The notes under the pieces: model-generated
Seen by the model: only the letters and a program-made list of their open reading frames with translations
The model's database searches: none
What the model was told of the DNA's origin: nothing
In this document: positions 16,026 through 25,535 of the stretch, one piece after another
Numbering within the stretch: the first letter of the stretch is position 1
Layout: each line of letters starts with the position of its first letter
Origin: Chitinivibrionales bacterium
GTDB taxonomy: Bacteria; Fibrobacterota; Chitinivibrionia; Chitinivibrionales; WJKA01
Assembly (NCBI GenBank): GCA_014728215.1
Contig: WJLZ01000008.1
Span: 1-35,134, forward strand
Direction: 5' to 3'
DNA length: 35,134 nucleotides
Made by a program: the position numbers and the translations under genes

Positions 16026-16435
16026 AACATCGGAAATGATACCCGGCACCATTTCCCTCCTTTGCAGGCAATACCACCGCCAACAGGCCTTCCAAAATCT
16101 TCATGGCAATCGGGCATGAGTGCAATATGCCCGAACCCAAAGGGGAGCAGGATACGATTTATTGCCTGTAGATATGCTCCCGGTTCAACAAAATAAAGGC
16201 TGAATCAGGGGTGAATTTATTGTTTTTGGTGCTTTCATTTGCAATAAATAGTATTATATAAGGAGATAAATAGTGCCTATTTTGCTGAAAATCGCAGAAC
16301 TATTAGGGAAAAATGGGGTTTTTTAAATTATTTGAAGAAAAAAGCTTGCATTGGGATTGACACAGTGTTATTTTAAATGTTGGTCTTTCAGTAAAGTCTC
16401 ACCTATCAACACTTAAAAGAAGGAGTAATTCAATC
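16026..16435. other. 410-base intergenic region without a gene
   Basis: No coding signal was seen on either strand. A small perfect hairpin, CGGGCAT (16111-16117) with ATGCCCG (16127-16133), has no T-tract and is not called a terminator. The right half is AT-rich and leads into the regulatory region of the HTH gene. Confidence 0.6.
16346..16374 (+). promoter_or_regulatory. Candidate promoter of the double-HTH gene
   Basis: TTGCAT at 16346-16351, 17 bases, TATTTT at 16369-16374. A nearby TTGACA at 16358-16363 has no good -10 at the right distance. The leader would be about 55 bases and ends in AGAAGGAG before the ATG at 16436. Confidence 0.4.
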
Positions 16436-16741
16436 ATGGCCAGAATTACTAAGACAGAGCTGATCAGGTTGCAAAAGAAGCTGAAAACCGATGCTGCAAT
16501 TGGAGAGCAGTTCGGTATCACGCGACAGGCAGTTCATCAGTTAAGAAAGAAGTACGGCATTGAATCGGTTATTGCCAAAAATGCCGAACGAAACAAAAAG
16601 ATTGTCGAGATGTACAAAGCCGGCAAATCTGGTACTGCTATTGCAAAGAAATTCAAGCTTTCGGTATCGCAGACCTATCGCATTATTAATGAATCCAAAA
16701 AGAAAAAGCCTGCCAAGAAAAAAACCAAAAAAGGTAAATAA
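16436..16741 (+). CDS. Small basic DNA-binding protein with two HTH motifs and a lysine-rich tail
   Basis: The 101-residue protein has two helix-turn-helix-like segments: residues 18-42 (AAIGEQFGITRQAVHQLRKKY) without its first residue is typical of resolvase/sigma-type HTHs, and residues 55-86 (SGTAIAKKFKLSVSQTYRII) are the second. The last 14 residues are almost all Lys, with Pro, Ala and Thr, resembling histone-like tails. It has an excellent ribosome-binding site (AAGAAGGAG) and is followed by a strong terminator, so it is probably a single-gene transcript. It could be a nucleoid-associated protein or a recombination-derived regulator. I recognise no named family. Confidence 0.75.
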   Translation: MARITKTELIRLQKKLKTDAAIGEQFGITRQAVHQLRKKYGIESVIAKNAERNKKIVEMYKAGKSGTAIAKKFKLSVSQTYRIINESKKKKPAKKKTKKGK

Positions 16742-16772
16742 ACCAGCTGGTTTAAACTAAATTTTTCAAAGA

Positions 16773-16805
16773 GGGGTTCATGATTTATTATCATGAGCCC
16801 CTTTT
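16773..16805 (+). terminator. Rho-independent terminator after the double-HTH gene
   Basis: A 12-bp stem (16773-16784 with 16790-16801, one T-G wobble), a TTATT loop and a TTTT tract. It separates the HTH gene from murJ, whose start lies only 43 bases further on. Confidence 0.85.
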
Positions 16806-16847
16806 ATGTATTTTCTCATTTCTTTCTCTTTTCCAGGAAAGAGCTTT

Positions 16848-18497
16848 ATGAGTGTCTCAGGTTCTTCAACCTCCGGAAACGATTTAAAAAAGTCGATTGC
16901 CATTGCCGCGGTTATCATGGCCGGCTCGGTTATGCTCAGCCGGATATTGGGCCTGGTACGGGAAATGGTAATTGCCGATTTTGGCGGTATCAGTTCTGAG
17001 ATCGACGCATATGTTGCTGCGTTTCTCATTCCCGAATTTTTAAATCATCTCCTGGCGGGTGGTTTCTTATCAATTACCTTTATCCCCATTTTTCAACGGT
17101 ATATTATTGAAGGCCGGGATGAAGAAGCCTGGGATACATTTTCGAATTTATTAACGGTTGGTACAATTATTCTCACCATTCTTGTCGGTTTTGCAGTTAT
17201 ATGCACCGACAATTTTCTCTGGCTTATAGAATGGCTTAAAAGAATTTTCGGTACAAGCCAGTCGACTATGCGGAATGAAGAATGGATTTCATTAACCGTC
17301 CGTCTTACCCGGATTATTCTTCCCGCACAGCTTTTACTTTATTGTGGTTCTTTTTTAATGGCAGTACAGTATGCCTATAAGCAGTTTCTTATTCCTGCTT
17401 TGCTCCCTATCTGCTATAACGGTGGAATTATCCTGGGAGGAATTGTACTTGGTAAATGGTTTAACATGGGAATTGAAGGCTTCGCCTGGGGAGTGCTGGG
17501 AGGCGCCTTTGTTGGAGCAATTGTTATCCAATTGCCGGGTGCTCTTAAAATCGGTATGCGGTATAATCTTCGTTTTAATATACTCGACCCCAATCTCAAG
17601 AAGTTTGTTCTTTTGTCTTTGCCTTTTATTATCGGGATGAGTATGACATTTTCGAACGAATTTATTTTTCGATTCTTCGGCTTAATGCTGGAAAAGGGTT
17701 CGCTGGCCGGATTGAACTACGCTTTCAGGTTTATGATGATCATTGTGGGAGTTTTTGGGCAAGCCTTTGCTCAGGCCACCTATCCATTCATGACCCAACT
17801 GGCAGCCGAACAAAAAATTAAAGAAATGAATAAACTGGCATCATCGGTAATTAAAAAGACCGCCGGCCTGGCTATTCCCTTTTCTGCTGTAATATTTGTT
17901 CTGGCGGATATAATTATCATCATTTTATTCCAGAGAGGACATTTTACCGCTGCGGCGACCGAAATTACTGCGCCTGCACTCAGCTTTTATATCATCGGTG
18001 CCTTCGCCGTGGCTTGCAGTACAGTGGTGATACGATGTTTTTTTGCTGTCCAGAATACGCTTTTCCCCATGATAATCAGCACCGTACTGGTTGTCGGTTT
18101 TCTGCCGCTGTACTGGGTGGCTATTCAACCCTTGAATCTTGATTATCTGGGTATACCGATAGTGGCGGCCCTATCGATGCTTTTTCAATTTGTATTACTC
18201 TATTTTCTCTGGAGCAAAGAGAATGGAGACTTGAGTAATTTCAGGCGGAGCATGATATCAGTTTTGCAAATGACTCTCATTGCAGTATGTTCTGCCGGTA
18301 TTTGCTATGGTATCCGAATCGCTTTGGAGCCCTTTGTAAACGACCTGCATCACTTGCTTTCAGGGATAATCATTCTGATTGGAGCAGGTGTACCTGCACT
18401 TCTCTTTTCCTTCTATATAATGCAAATCACCGGCATTCAAGACTTACGGGAAATTTACATTTCTCTCTTTAGCCGAAGAAAAGTACCGTCCCGGTAA
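16848..18497 (+). CDS. murJ: MurJ-type lipid II flippase
   Basis: The product has 549 residues and about 13-14 membrane helices, with the family signature MLSRILGLVREMVIADFGG near the N-terminus and NEFIFRFFGLMLEKGSLAGL in the middle. MurJ/MviN flips the peptidoglycan precursor lipid II across the inner membrane. The ATG at 16848 is chosen because AGGAAAG lies upstream. An in-frame ATG at 16806 falls on the preceding terminator. No separate promoter was found, so expression may depend on read-through or an unrecognised promoter. Confidence 0.93.
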   Translation: MSVSGSSTSGNDLKKSIAIAAVIMAGSVMLSRILGLVREMVIADFGGISSEIDAYVAAFLIPEFLNHLLAGGFLSITFIPIFQRYIIEGRDEEAWDTFSNLLTVGTIILTILVGFAVICTDNFLWLIEWLKRIFGTSQSTMRNEEWISLTVRLTRIILPAQLLLYCGSFLMAVQYAYKQFLIPALLPICYNGGIILGGIVLGKWFNMGIEGFAWGVLGGAFVGAIVIQLPGALKIGMRYNLRFNILDPNLKKFVLLSLPFIIGMSMTFSNEFIFRFFGLMLEKGSLAGLNYAFRFMMIIVGVFGQAFAQATYPFMTQLAAEQKIKEMNKLASSVIKKTAGLAIPFSAVIFVLADIIIIILFQRGHFTAAATEITAPALSFYIIGAFAVACSTVVIRCFFAVQNTLFPMIISTVLVVGFLPLYWVAIQPLNLDYLGIPIVAALSMLFQFVLLYFLWSKENGDLSNFRRSMISVLQMTLIAVCSAGICYGIRIALEPFVNDLHHLLSGIIILIGAGVPALLFSFYIMQITGIQDLREIYISLFSRRKVPSR

Positions 18498-18529
18498 AAT
18501 TTGCTATCCTGCATAAAAATTTTTTTTCA

Positions 18530-18558
18530 TTGACCCTCCTGTCACGTTTAGTTACAAT
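18530..18558 (+). promoter_or_regulatory. Sigma70-like promoter of the barrel protein gene
   Basis: TTGACC at 18530-18535, a 17-base spacer and TACAAT at 18553-18558. The leader to the ATG at 18624 is about 58 bases. Confidence 0.65.
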
Positions 18559-18623
18559 TAATGGTAAATCAGTCCGGATAATTGCCGCCAACTATTATAT
18601 CCACAAAACCTGAAGGAGGGCGT

Positions 18624-19388
18624 ATGCGTTTTATTACCGGTTGCTTTCTGATAGCGGCCATGGTTTTCTCCGTTTCTGCACAGGACGGGATTTACGGGTC
18701 ATTTCTGGTCGGGCAGAAGTTTATCGATTTGGATCCGCTCAACGATGTTATAAAGGATGTATGGGGCTATGATGGCAATGAGTTCCCCAATAATCGCTGG
18801 ACATTTGGTGGTGAAGGACATCTTATTCTGGCAAAAAGACTAGTTTTGGGTGGAAGAGCATTTGGGATTTTTGATAATAGACCATGGGAACAAAAGGCTG
18901 ATCCTACAAAACCTGATTTTATAAAGTTAACCGCAGGTATGGGGGTAGCAAATATTGGCTTCAATCTCTTGCCCGAAAATCGTTTTGGGATGCGCTTATA
19001 CCCGATGGTTGGTGCCGGCGTTTCATCATTTATCTTCCAAGCAAAAACATATATCGACAATACAATTAGTACAGAAGATAATTTTAATGATATTCTGCTT
19101 AATAATAATGATTATATGATAACCTTGGGCAAAATAGGGTTTATTACCGATATTTCAGCGGGATTCGACTGGTATAAACCTTTTAAAAACTTTTTTACCA
19201 TTATCCCCGGCCTTGACTTTGGGCTTATGTTTCATTTTGAAGCTGGATACTCATTCCTTCCGATCAATCTGCAATGGCGTAGGGATATCGATCTTGGTGG
19301 AGAAGGTCAAATTTATGATGGTCCCGACCTGCAATTCAGCGGTCTGTATCTTAATGCAGGTTTCGGGCTGGGATTGACCCCTCGATAA
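18624..19388 (+). CDS. Secreted protein, probable outer-membrane beta-barrel, unknown function
   Basis: The ATG at 18624 follows GAAGGAGGGCGT and opens a classic signal peptide (MRFITGCFLIAAMVFSVSA, cleavage before QDG). The mature part, about 235 residues, alternates polar and aromatic/hydrophobic residues with many Gly, Phe and Tyr (LVLGGRAFGIF, MGVANIGFNL, LYPMVGAGVSSFIF, PGLDFGLMFHFEAGYSF). It ends GLYLNAGFGLGLTPR, which fits a transmembrane beta-barrel of about ten strands. No named family is recognised. It is a single gene with its own promoter. Confidence 0.8.
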   Translation: MRFITGCFLIAAMVFSVSAQDGIYGSFLVGQKFIDLDPLNDVIKDVWGYDGNEFPNNRWTFGGEGHLILAKRLVLGGRAFGIFDNRPWEQKADPTKPDFIKLTAGMGVANIGFNLLPENRFGMRLYPMVGAGVSSFIFQAKTYIDNTISTEDNFNDILLNNNDYMITLGKIGFITDISAGFDWYKPFKNFFTIIPGLDFGLMFHFEAGYSFLPINLQWRRDIDLGGEGQIYDGPDLQFSGLYLNAGFGLGLTPR

Positions 19389-19468
19389 TAACCTTGATCG
19401 CTGCTTCGGAGAATGAAAGAGCTTTCGGTTCATACCGGGAGTTCTTTTTTAATTTAACCTGGAGCGTT

Positions 19469-20017
19469 CTAATCTTCCAGAATGATATTCCAGTAGATAT
19501 AATCTTCCCACGATTCATGGGGGATTTCCGCGGCGACACGGCTGACCAGATTGGCGGGCGCGGCTTTATCGAGTTGAGGGGCAAAGGGGTTCCGCAGGAG
19601 CGTCATACCAGAGGCGCTTACATACCGGCCTCCTTTACGTGTATTGCAACGCATACAGCTGACCACGACATTTGTCCACGTGCTTTTACCGCCCCGGCAT
19701 TTTGGTATTACATGATCGAACGTAAAATTTGCCAGACTCACCTTTTTTCCACAATACATGCAGTGACCATTGTCTCTGATATAGACATTCCTCCGGCTGA
19801 ATGGAAGAATGCGGACAAAGCGGCGAGGCATGTAATCGGTTTTGAGGCATTGGATGACTGCCGGTGCCTTAATAGAAAAACTGATGGAATGTATCAATTT
19901 GTCTTCATACTCGGCAAGAATTATCGCTTTTTCGGCATAATAAAGTGTTACCGCCCGTTGCCATGAAACAATAGATACAGGAATACCTGCTGTATTTAAT
20001 ACTAAAGATTCCAACAT
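19469..20017 (-). CDS. HNH endonuclease family protein
   Basis: The protein has 182 residues from the ATG at 20017. The N-terminal half has the conserved lead LNTAGIPVSIVSWQRAVTL. The C-terminal half is an HNH nuclease domain with a zinc site: Cys86-Cys89 (CMYC) and Cys121-Cys124 (CMRC), with the active-site DH at 101-102, Asn116 and Asn125. This is a widespread stand-alone bacterial HNH family whose substrate is not established. It lies 80 bases downstream of trpF on the same strand. The open frame extends to 20080, but the extra N-terminus looks random (YIYIYY from an AT repeat). Confidence 0.88.
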   Translation of the reverse strand: MLESLVLNTAGIPVSIVSWQRAVTLYYAEKAIILAEYEDKLIHSISFSIKAPAVIQCLKTDYMPRRFVRILPFSRRNVYIRDNGHCMYCGKKVSLANFTFDHVIPKCRGGKSTWTNVVVSCMRCNTRKGGRYVSASGMTLLRNPFAPQLDKAAPANLVSRVAAEIPHESWEDYIYWNIILED

Positions 20018-20097
20018 ATCGTTACGCTGCCGGTTACTGGAGTAATATATATATATGTAAATTACTTGATAGAAAAACAAGACGCCAAATGAAGTTT

Positions 20098-20718
20098 CTA
20101 TTTCCAGTTTTTCACAATACCGATTGTATCCTTGAGTTTTTTCGGATTTTTGATTCCCGGTTTTATTTCAACGCCGCTGTTGACATCAACAGCATAGGGC
20201 ATTACATTTTCCAGTGCTTCAGCGATATTTGTCGGCCCCAGGCCACCGGCAAGAATGATATTGGGATATTTTCTACAGGTTTTTTCTGCTATCGCCCAGT
20301 CGAATGTTTTTCCGGTGCCGCCTCGGAGAGTTTTATCCCAGGTATCCAGAAGAAAACCCGAAACATCATATTTCTCAAGGAGTGTGATATCGGCATTGGA
20401 ATCGATTGAGAACGCTTTAATGACCGGGAGAGGAAAATATTTGCAGAATTCAGGAGGTTCAGTCCCGTGGAGTTGTATTGTATCGATACCCGATTCCTGC
20501 GTAATGGCCATGATCGTTTCGGCAGGCTCGTTAACAAAAACTCCAACTTTGGAAATCAGCGGGGGAAGTTTGGTGATAATTTCTTTTGCCGCGACGGGCG
20601 AAATGTAGCGAGGACTTTTGGGATAAAAAATGAATCCCAATGCATCAGCACCGAGACTTGCAGCAATACGGGCGTCTTCGTATTGCGTTATACCACAGAT
20701 TTTAATTCTTACCGACAT
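20098..20718 (-). CDS. trpF: Phosphoribosylanthranilate isomerase
   Basis: The 206-residue TIM-barrel enzyme begins MSVRIKICGIT. The motifs are LGFIFYPKSPRYI, QLHGTE, LLDTWDKTLRGGTGK with the catalytic Asp, and LAGGLGPTN. It converts phosphoribosylanthranilate to CdRP, the third step of tryptophan synthesis. The ATG at 20718 is preferred over the one at 20730 because the family usually starts just before KICG. Either start overlaps the end of trpC, so translation is likely coupled. Confidence 0.95.
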   Translation of the reverse strand: MSVRIKICGITQYEDARIAASLGADALGFIFYPKSPRYISPVAAKEIITKLPPLISKVGVFVNEPAETIMAITQESGIDTIQLHGTEPPEFCKYFPLPVIKAFSIDSNADITLLEKYDVSGFLLDTWDKTLRGGTGKTFDWAIAEKTCRKYPNIILAGGLGPTNIAEALENVMPYAVDVNSGVEIKPGIKNPKKLKDTIGIVKNWK

Positions 20719-21478
20719 TGTTGAGTTCATCCAGTAATTGCACCGGATTATCAGCTCGCATGAGCGATTCTCCGACTAATATACCTTTTACTCCTGCATT
20801 ATAGACGCGTTGAGCATGTTCCTGTGTAAAAATACCGCTTTCGGAGATAACGGTCACCTTTGAGGGAATATACTTCATTATTGTTACCGATGTATTGATA
20901 TCAACTGAAAATGTTGTAAGATCACGATTATTGATACCAATCAGTGATGGCTCCGCTTTCATCACCCGATCCAGTTCATCAATTGCATGTATCTCGATCA
21001 GTGGTTCGATATTAAATTCCAGAGCCGCACTGTGCAACTCCTCAAGCTGGGTATCCGAAAGAGCTGCGGCGATAAGAAGCATGGCATCGGCATTGTGTGC
21101 GGCGGTCTGTTTGACCTGAATCGGGTCGATTATGAAATCTTTTCTTAAAACCGGTAGTGCCACGCTGTTCCGGATAGCAACGAGATAGTCGAGAGAACCC
21201 TGAAAGTATTGTTCATCAGTAAGGACCGAGATCGCTGCTGCGTTGCCCTTTTCATAGGTTTTCGCAATCGATACCGGTTCAAAATCCTTTTTTATGACTC
21301 CCCTCGACGGGGATGCCTTTTTTACTTCGGCAATAATCCCCACATGATTACAATTATTCAGACTTCCCAGAAGGGAACGGCAATGGGCTGTTCTGCCGGT
21401 AAAACTATCGTGCTGTTTTTGAAGCCGGCGGACTTCATCTTTTTTTGTTTCGATTATTTTTTCGAGGATAGAAGCCAT
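20702..21478 (-). CDS. trpC: Indole-3-glycerol phosphate synthase
   Basis: The protein has 258 residues, the usual length for the single-function enzyme. Motifs in order are AEVKKASPSRGVIKKDF with the substrate-binding Lys, VLTDEQYFQGSLDYL, LRKDFIIDPIQV with the catalytic Lys, IGINNRDLTTF and VSESGIF (here VISESGIFT). It closes the indole ring from CdRP. The ATG at 21478 lies one base after the trpG stop, and its end overlaps trpF. The three genes therefore form a tight minus-strand unit. Confidence 0.96.
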   Translation of the reverse strand: MASILEKIIETKKDEVRRLQKQHDSFTGRTAHCRSLLGSLNNCNHVGIIAEVKKASPSRGVIKKDFEPVSIAKTYEKGNAAAISVLTDEQYFQGSLDYLVAIRNSVALPVLRKDFIIDPIQVKQTAAHNADAMLLIAAALSDTQLEELHSAALEFNIEPLIEIHAIDELDRVMKAEPSLIGINNRDLTTFSVDINTSVTIMKYIPSKVTVISESGIFTQEHAQRVYNAGVKGILVGESLMRADNPVQLLDELNNVGKN

Positions 21479-21479
21479 G

Positions 21480-22049
21480 TTATTTGAATGTTAATAAAAA
21501 GTTTTTAAGTAACGACTTTCCGGGTTCGGTCAAGATCGATTCCGGATGAAACTGGATGCCTTCAACCGGATATTCCTTATGGCGGAGCCCCATAATAATT
21601 TTATCTTCAGTTTCGGATGTGATATCAAGACAGTCGGGTAAACTCTCCCGTTCAACAATCAGGCTGTGATAACGGGTCGCGATAAACGGATTAGGGATAT
21701 CGGTATAAATGCCTTTGCCATTATGTAAGATTTTCGATACTTTTCCATGCATCAGGTAGGGAGCACGAATGACTTTGCCGCCGTAGGCTGCACCGATAGA
21801 TTGATGCCCCAGGCATACTCCGAGGATAGGTGTTTTCGGGCCGAGTTTTTGCACTGTTTCTACCGAAATGCCGGCTTCTTTGGGAGTACAGGGGCCGGGG
21901 GAAATGATTATGCCTGCAGGATTGAGTTTTTCAATCTCATTCACTCCGATCTTATCATTCCGGTATACCTGGATATCCTGATAAAACTCACCAATGTACT
22001 GAACCAGATTGAAGGTAAAAGAATCATAATTATCGATAATCAGCAGCAT
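21480..22049 (-). CDS. trpG: Anthranilate synthase component II (glutamine amidotransferase)
   Basis: The protein has 189 residues. The class-I glutamine amidotransferase triad is present: Cys79 in [10 protein letters not shown], with His168 and Glu170 in IQFHPES. The N-terminus [17 protein letters not shown] and the oxyanion block ISPGPCTP are characteristic. It supplies ammonia to TrpE. Its partner trpE is on the same strand but 2 kb upstream, separated by an opposite-strand kinase gene, so trpG must have its own promoter in the 254-base gap to the kinase. Confidence 0.95.
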   Translation of the reverse strand: MLLIIDNYDSFTFNLVQYIGEFYQDIQVYRNDKIGVNEIEKLNPAGIIISPGPCTPKEAGISVETVQKLGPKTPILGVCLGHQSIGAAYGGKVIRAPYLMHGKVSKILHNGKGIYTDIPNPFIATRYHSLIVERESLPDCLDITSETEDKIIMGLRHKEYPVEGIQFHPESILTEPGKSLLKNFLLTFK

Positions 22050-22303
22050 AGAAAGGATCCTTGATTACAATGAACCCGAGTGTCTCATGTGTCTGATTTC
22101 CGGTGCAAGAATGTCTGGTTACACCCGGCATACACCGACACAGAAGAATTTATTATTATTGTACAAAATATTTTCTTGCGCCGTATCTTGTCACCTTACC
22201 CCGGCAAATACCCTGCATTTGAATTCTTACCTCATTTACGGTTATTTTTATCCGGTAATGTTGCCTTTGTATTTATCTCAATTAATATACCTTCTACAAG
22301 AAC

Positions 22304-24043
22304 ATGACTGTAAATAACGAAGAATTCTATCTCCCTGCTGTTGGGGAAAGAATCGGAAATTTGAAGATAACGGGGACCATAGCTTCGGGTGGTATGTCGA
22401 TTGTTTTCAAGGCGCTGCATGAGGAGCTGGAAGTCTTTCGGGCGCTTAAAATCCTCAAACCGGGGCATAAGCCGGAGAGCAGGAAAAGAATACAGACCGA
22501 AGCCAAAATCGCAGCCAATCTGAAACATCCCAATATTGTTCAGATCTACGGTGCATCATTATGGAGCGGTACACTGCCGTATATTGAAATGGAGTATGTT
22601 GACGGTATTTCTGCATATACATTTATTGCAAAAGCCGGAAGGGTCCCCTGGATTGTCGCTGCATCCATTACAGCAATAGTGTGCAGAGCATTAAAATATG
22701 CTCAAGAACGGAATATGACCGTCTATGGCAAAAATTATCAGGGACTCGTTCACCGGGACATAAAGCCGGCCAATATTCTCCTGTCTAATTCCGGTGAAGT
22801 AAAACTGGCGGATTTTGGAATCGCGTTACCGGGAACTGAAAGTATCCATACTACCGGGGCAACAGTTATGGGGACAGCTCCTTATATCAGTCCCGAGCAG
22901 ATTGACGGCAAACGTCTTGACCGTCGCACCGACATTTATTCTCTGGGTGCAGTGCTGTATGAAATGATAACCGGGACAAAGGCTTTTCCGGAGAAAGCAA
23001 TGTCCAAGCTGATCCGGGACAAGCTGCAAGGCTCCTATTTTCCTGTTCAGGGATTGGAACCCACGCTGCCCTCCGCAATGGTTCAGGCTATCGACAAAAG
23101 CCTTCATCCGGAAAGAGAAAAGAGATTCTCCTCTGCTTCCGAATTCGAAAGTATACTTGAATCATGTATTGCTGCAGAATCCGATTTGCCCGTCGATGAT
23201 ATAGTTTCTCGATATATAAAGAACAGAGAAGAAAAATCGGTGACTCAGACAATAGTCAATGCCGGCCGTGTACAATCAAGAAAAATTTTCCTTCCGGCGG
23301 TTATTGTAAGCGCCGGTACTCTCCTCGTTCTTGGAATACTGGCTTTTCATTTTTTCAAAGATGAAATTTCATCAGGACCTTCTTCCGAAGGAGTCTCTCC
23401 AGCCATTAAAGAAAGCATTGGAAAGAATAAGGTAAATAAAGGAGTGCCGGCGACAAAGAAGAGTGTCCGCCCCCGAAAAGAAGTGTTGATCGATTCTGTA
23501 AATGATACCACTGCCGCAAAAGAAATTCCTGAGCACTCAGAACCAAAGCTCGATCATGGAATAAAGGCTTTTCATAAAGGCGATTACCGGAAGGCTATTG
23601 ATATCCTGCAGAATTTTACGGTGAGTCAAACCGGTCACGATTCCGAAAACAGGATACGCTTATTGCTTTTTGAATCATATCTGAAAGTCGGGGACTATAA
23701 GAATGCAAAGCAACTTTCGATAAACAAATCTATTGACGATGGGTATTTTTATCTATTAAAAGGAAAGCTTTATCATGCTCTGGGCGACACTAAGCCGGCG
23801 GAAAAATATTTTTTGAAAGCACAATCAACTTCTTCAATAATGGGGCCGAAAGTGCTCCCTGAAGCGGTCTATTTCTGGGCGCTTAATCGCGATGTGGCGT
23901 ATAAAAAGAAACCGAATGTGGAAAACAGAAACAAAATGATACTGGCCTGGAAAAAATTCCATCAGGCTTTTTGCAATCGTTCCGGCCATGCCTCACATTG
24001 TTCTGAAGCCAGGGAGCGACTGAAAGAACTGAATGCGCTCTAA
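22304..24043 (+). CDS. Membrane-anchored Ser/Thr protein kinase with TPR-like C-terminus
   Basis: The protein has 579 residues. The kinase domain (about 17-290) is complete: glycine loop IASGGMSIVF, Lys49 (ALKIL), catalytic loop HRDIKPAN (150-157), DFG at 170-172, and SPEQ in place of APE. A single membrane segment follows at about 327-347. The outer part has a Lys/Ser/Pro linker and then TPR-like helices (AFHKGDYRKAIDIL, YLKVGDYKNAKQL, LYHALGDTKPAEKYFLKA). It is read in the opposite direction to the flanking trp genes and ends 10 bases from the trpE stop. Cytoplasmic kinase with periplasmic TPR sensor is the likely topology. The signal and targets are unknown. Confidence 0.93.
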   Translation: MTVNNEEFYLPAVGERIGNLKITGTIASGGMSIVFKALHEELEVFRALKILKPGHKPESRKRIQTEAKIAANLKHPNIVQIYGASLWSGTLPYIEMEYVDGISAYTFIAKAGRVPWIVAASITAIVCRALKYAQERNMTVYGKNYQGLVHRDIKPANILLSNSGEVKLADFGIALPGTESIHTTGATVMGTAPYISPEQIDGKRLDRRTDIYSLGAVLYEMITGTKAFPEKAMSKLIRDKLQGSYFPVQGLEPTLPSAMVQAIDKSLHPEREKRFSSASEFESILESCIAAESDLPVDDIVSRYIKNREEKSVTQTIVNAGRVQSRKIFLPAVIVSAGTLLVLGILAFHFFKDEISSGPSSEGVSPAIKESIGKNKVNKGVPATKKSVRPRKEVLIDSVNDTTAAKEIPEHSEPKLDHGIKAFHKGDYRKAIDILQNFTVSQTGHDSENRIRLLLFESYLKVGDYKNAKQLSINKSIDDGYFYLLKGKLYHALGDTKPAEKYFLKAQSTSSIMGPKVLPEAVYFWALNRDVAYKKKPNVENRNKMILAWKKFHQAFCNRSGHASHCSEARERLKELNAL

Positions 24044-24053
24044 TCGGCTCTCG

Positions 24054-25529
24054 CTATTTTTCGCCGATAATTTCACGGGCATTCCTGATTGCAGTAAAGA
24101 GTGCCATGGCCTTATTTACCGTTTCATCATATTCCCGCCACGGAACTGAATCGGCAACAATACCTGCGCCGGCCTGAATATAAGCCGTGTTGTTTTTGTG
24201 GAGAATAGTCCTGATTATAATACAGGAATCAAGATTGCCGCTGAAATCGATATAGCCCAGCGCGCCACCATAAATACCTCGGCGCAGTGTTTCGAGTTCG
24301 TCGATAATTTCCATGGCTCTGATTTTTGGTGCGCCCGAAAGCGTGCCCGCAGGAAAGCAGGAAAAAAGAGCATCCAGTGCATCACATTCCCTTTTCAATG
24401 TGCCGGAAACATTGGTCACAAGATGCATGACATGAGAATATTTTTCGATATGGATCATATCTTCGGCTTTAACCGAGCCGAATTCACAGACTCGTCCGAG
24501 ATCATTTCTTCCTAAATCGACCAGCATAACATGCTCGGCAATTTCTTTCGGATCCTTTTTCAACTCTTCGGCAAGCAGATCATCCTCATGTTCATCTTTG
24601 CCCCGGGGGCGTGTTCCGGCAATTGGCCGGGTTTCAACCACGCCGTCTTCAACACGAACAAGCATCTCCGGTGAGGCGCCGATAATTGATGCATCACCAC
24701 AGGAAAGGTAATACATATAGGGTGAAGGATTTACGGTTCGGAGTATCCGGTATAAATCGAAGGGGTCCGATTTTACCCCAAGAGAGAATCGCTGGGATAA
24801 AACGACCTGAAAAATATCCCCGGCTCTGATATATTCTTTGCATTGCTCGACCGCCTTTTCGTATTCCTTCCGCTCAAAGTTTGATTCAGGCTCATCGATC
24901 TGTTCTATTGAAATATGCGAGGACGCAAGGCGGACAGCCATTTTATCCTGTATTTTTCCAAGACGATATACTGCGTCTTTGTATACACTCTCGAAATCAT
25001 CATTCGAATCGGTAAAAATATTGGCGATAAGCAGAAGTTTATGCTCTTTATTGTCGAATACGATAAGATCCTTGTAAAAACCAAGAAAAATATCATCACA
25101 AAACGAATCGTCGGGATTGCTGTCGGGGATATTCTCCCGGAGTCGAACCGAATCGTAGGAGAAAAAACCGACCGCACCACCACAGAACCTCGGGAGCCCG
25201 GGAACAGCCACCGGTTTGAAGCCGGCCATTATCTCCCGGAGTTTTTCGAGCGGACGATCATCACCATGTTCATTATATTCACCGGTAAATTCCCAGGAAC
25301 CCTTGTTAACCTTAAAGGTCATAAACGGGTTGCCACCAATAAAAGAATAGCGCGCAACAGTATCATTGCCGGTAACACTCTCTAAGAGAAAACTATAAGG
25401 CTCATCCCGAAACAGTTTCAACCATATCGACACGGGGGTTTCGGTATCGGCAAGAATCGTTGTGTATAAAGGGATAATATTGCCCCTGGAGGCAAGTTTT
25501 TCGGCATCGGCTAATACAGGAAGTATCAT
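24054..25529 (-). CDS. trpE: Anthranilate synthase component I
   Basis: The protein has 491 residues. The C-terminal chorismate-binding domain has ETRPIAGTRPRG, LVDLGRNDLGRV, FPAGTLSGAPKIRAME and YIQAGAGIVADS. The N-terminal domain carries LLES at 48-51, the tryptophan-binding feedback motif, so the enzyme is probably inhibited by Trp. The ATG lies six bases after the valS stop, with no leader peptide or attenuator between them, so it is expressed with valS. It converges on the kinase gene. Confidence 0.96.
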   Translation of the reverse strand: MILPVLADAEKLASRGNIIPLYTTILADTETPVSIWLKLFRDEPYSFLLESVTGNDTVARYSFIGGNPFMTFKVNKGSWEFTGEYNEHGDDRPLEKLREIMAGFKPVAVPGLPRFCGGAVGFFSYDSVRLRENIPDSNPDDSFCDDIFLGFYKDLIVFDNKEHKLLLIANIFTDSNDDFESVYKDAVYRLGKIQDKMAVRLASSHISIEQIDEPESNFERKEYEKAVEQCKEYIRAGDIFQVVLSQRFSLGVKSDPFDLYRILRTVNPSPYMYYLSCGDASIIGASPEMLVRVEDGVVETRPIAGTRPRGKDEHEDDLLAEELKKDPKEIAEHVMLVDLGRNDLGRVCEFGSVKAEDMIHIEKYSHVMHLVTNVSGTLKRECDALDALFSCFPAGTLSGAPKIRAMEIIDELETLRRGIYGGALGYIDFSGNLDSCIIIRTILHKNNTAYIQAGAGIVADSVPWREYDETVNKAMALFTAIRNAREIIGEK

Positions 25530-25535
25530 AGTTTC

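Noticed and set aside
16358-16363. TTGACA as the -35 of the double-HTH gene
   Set aside because: No acceptable -10 lies 16-18 bases downstream; the overlapping TTGCAT/TATTTT pair fits better.
19394-19966. 190-codon plus-strand frame opposite the HNH gene
   Set aside because: It is antisense to a clear HNH domain with intact zinc and catalytic residues.
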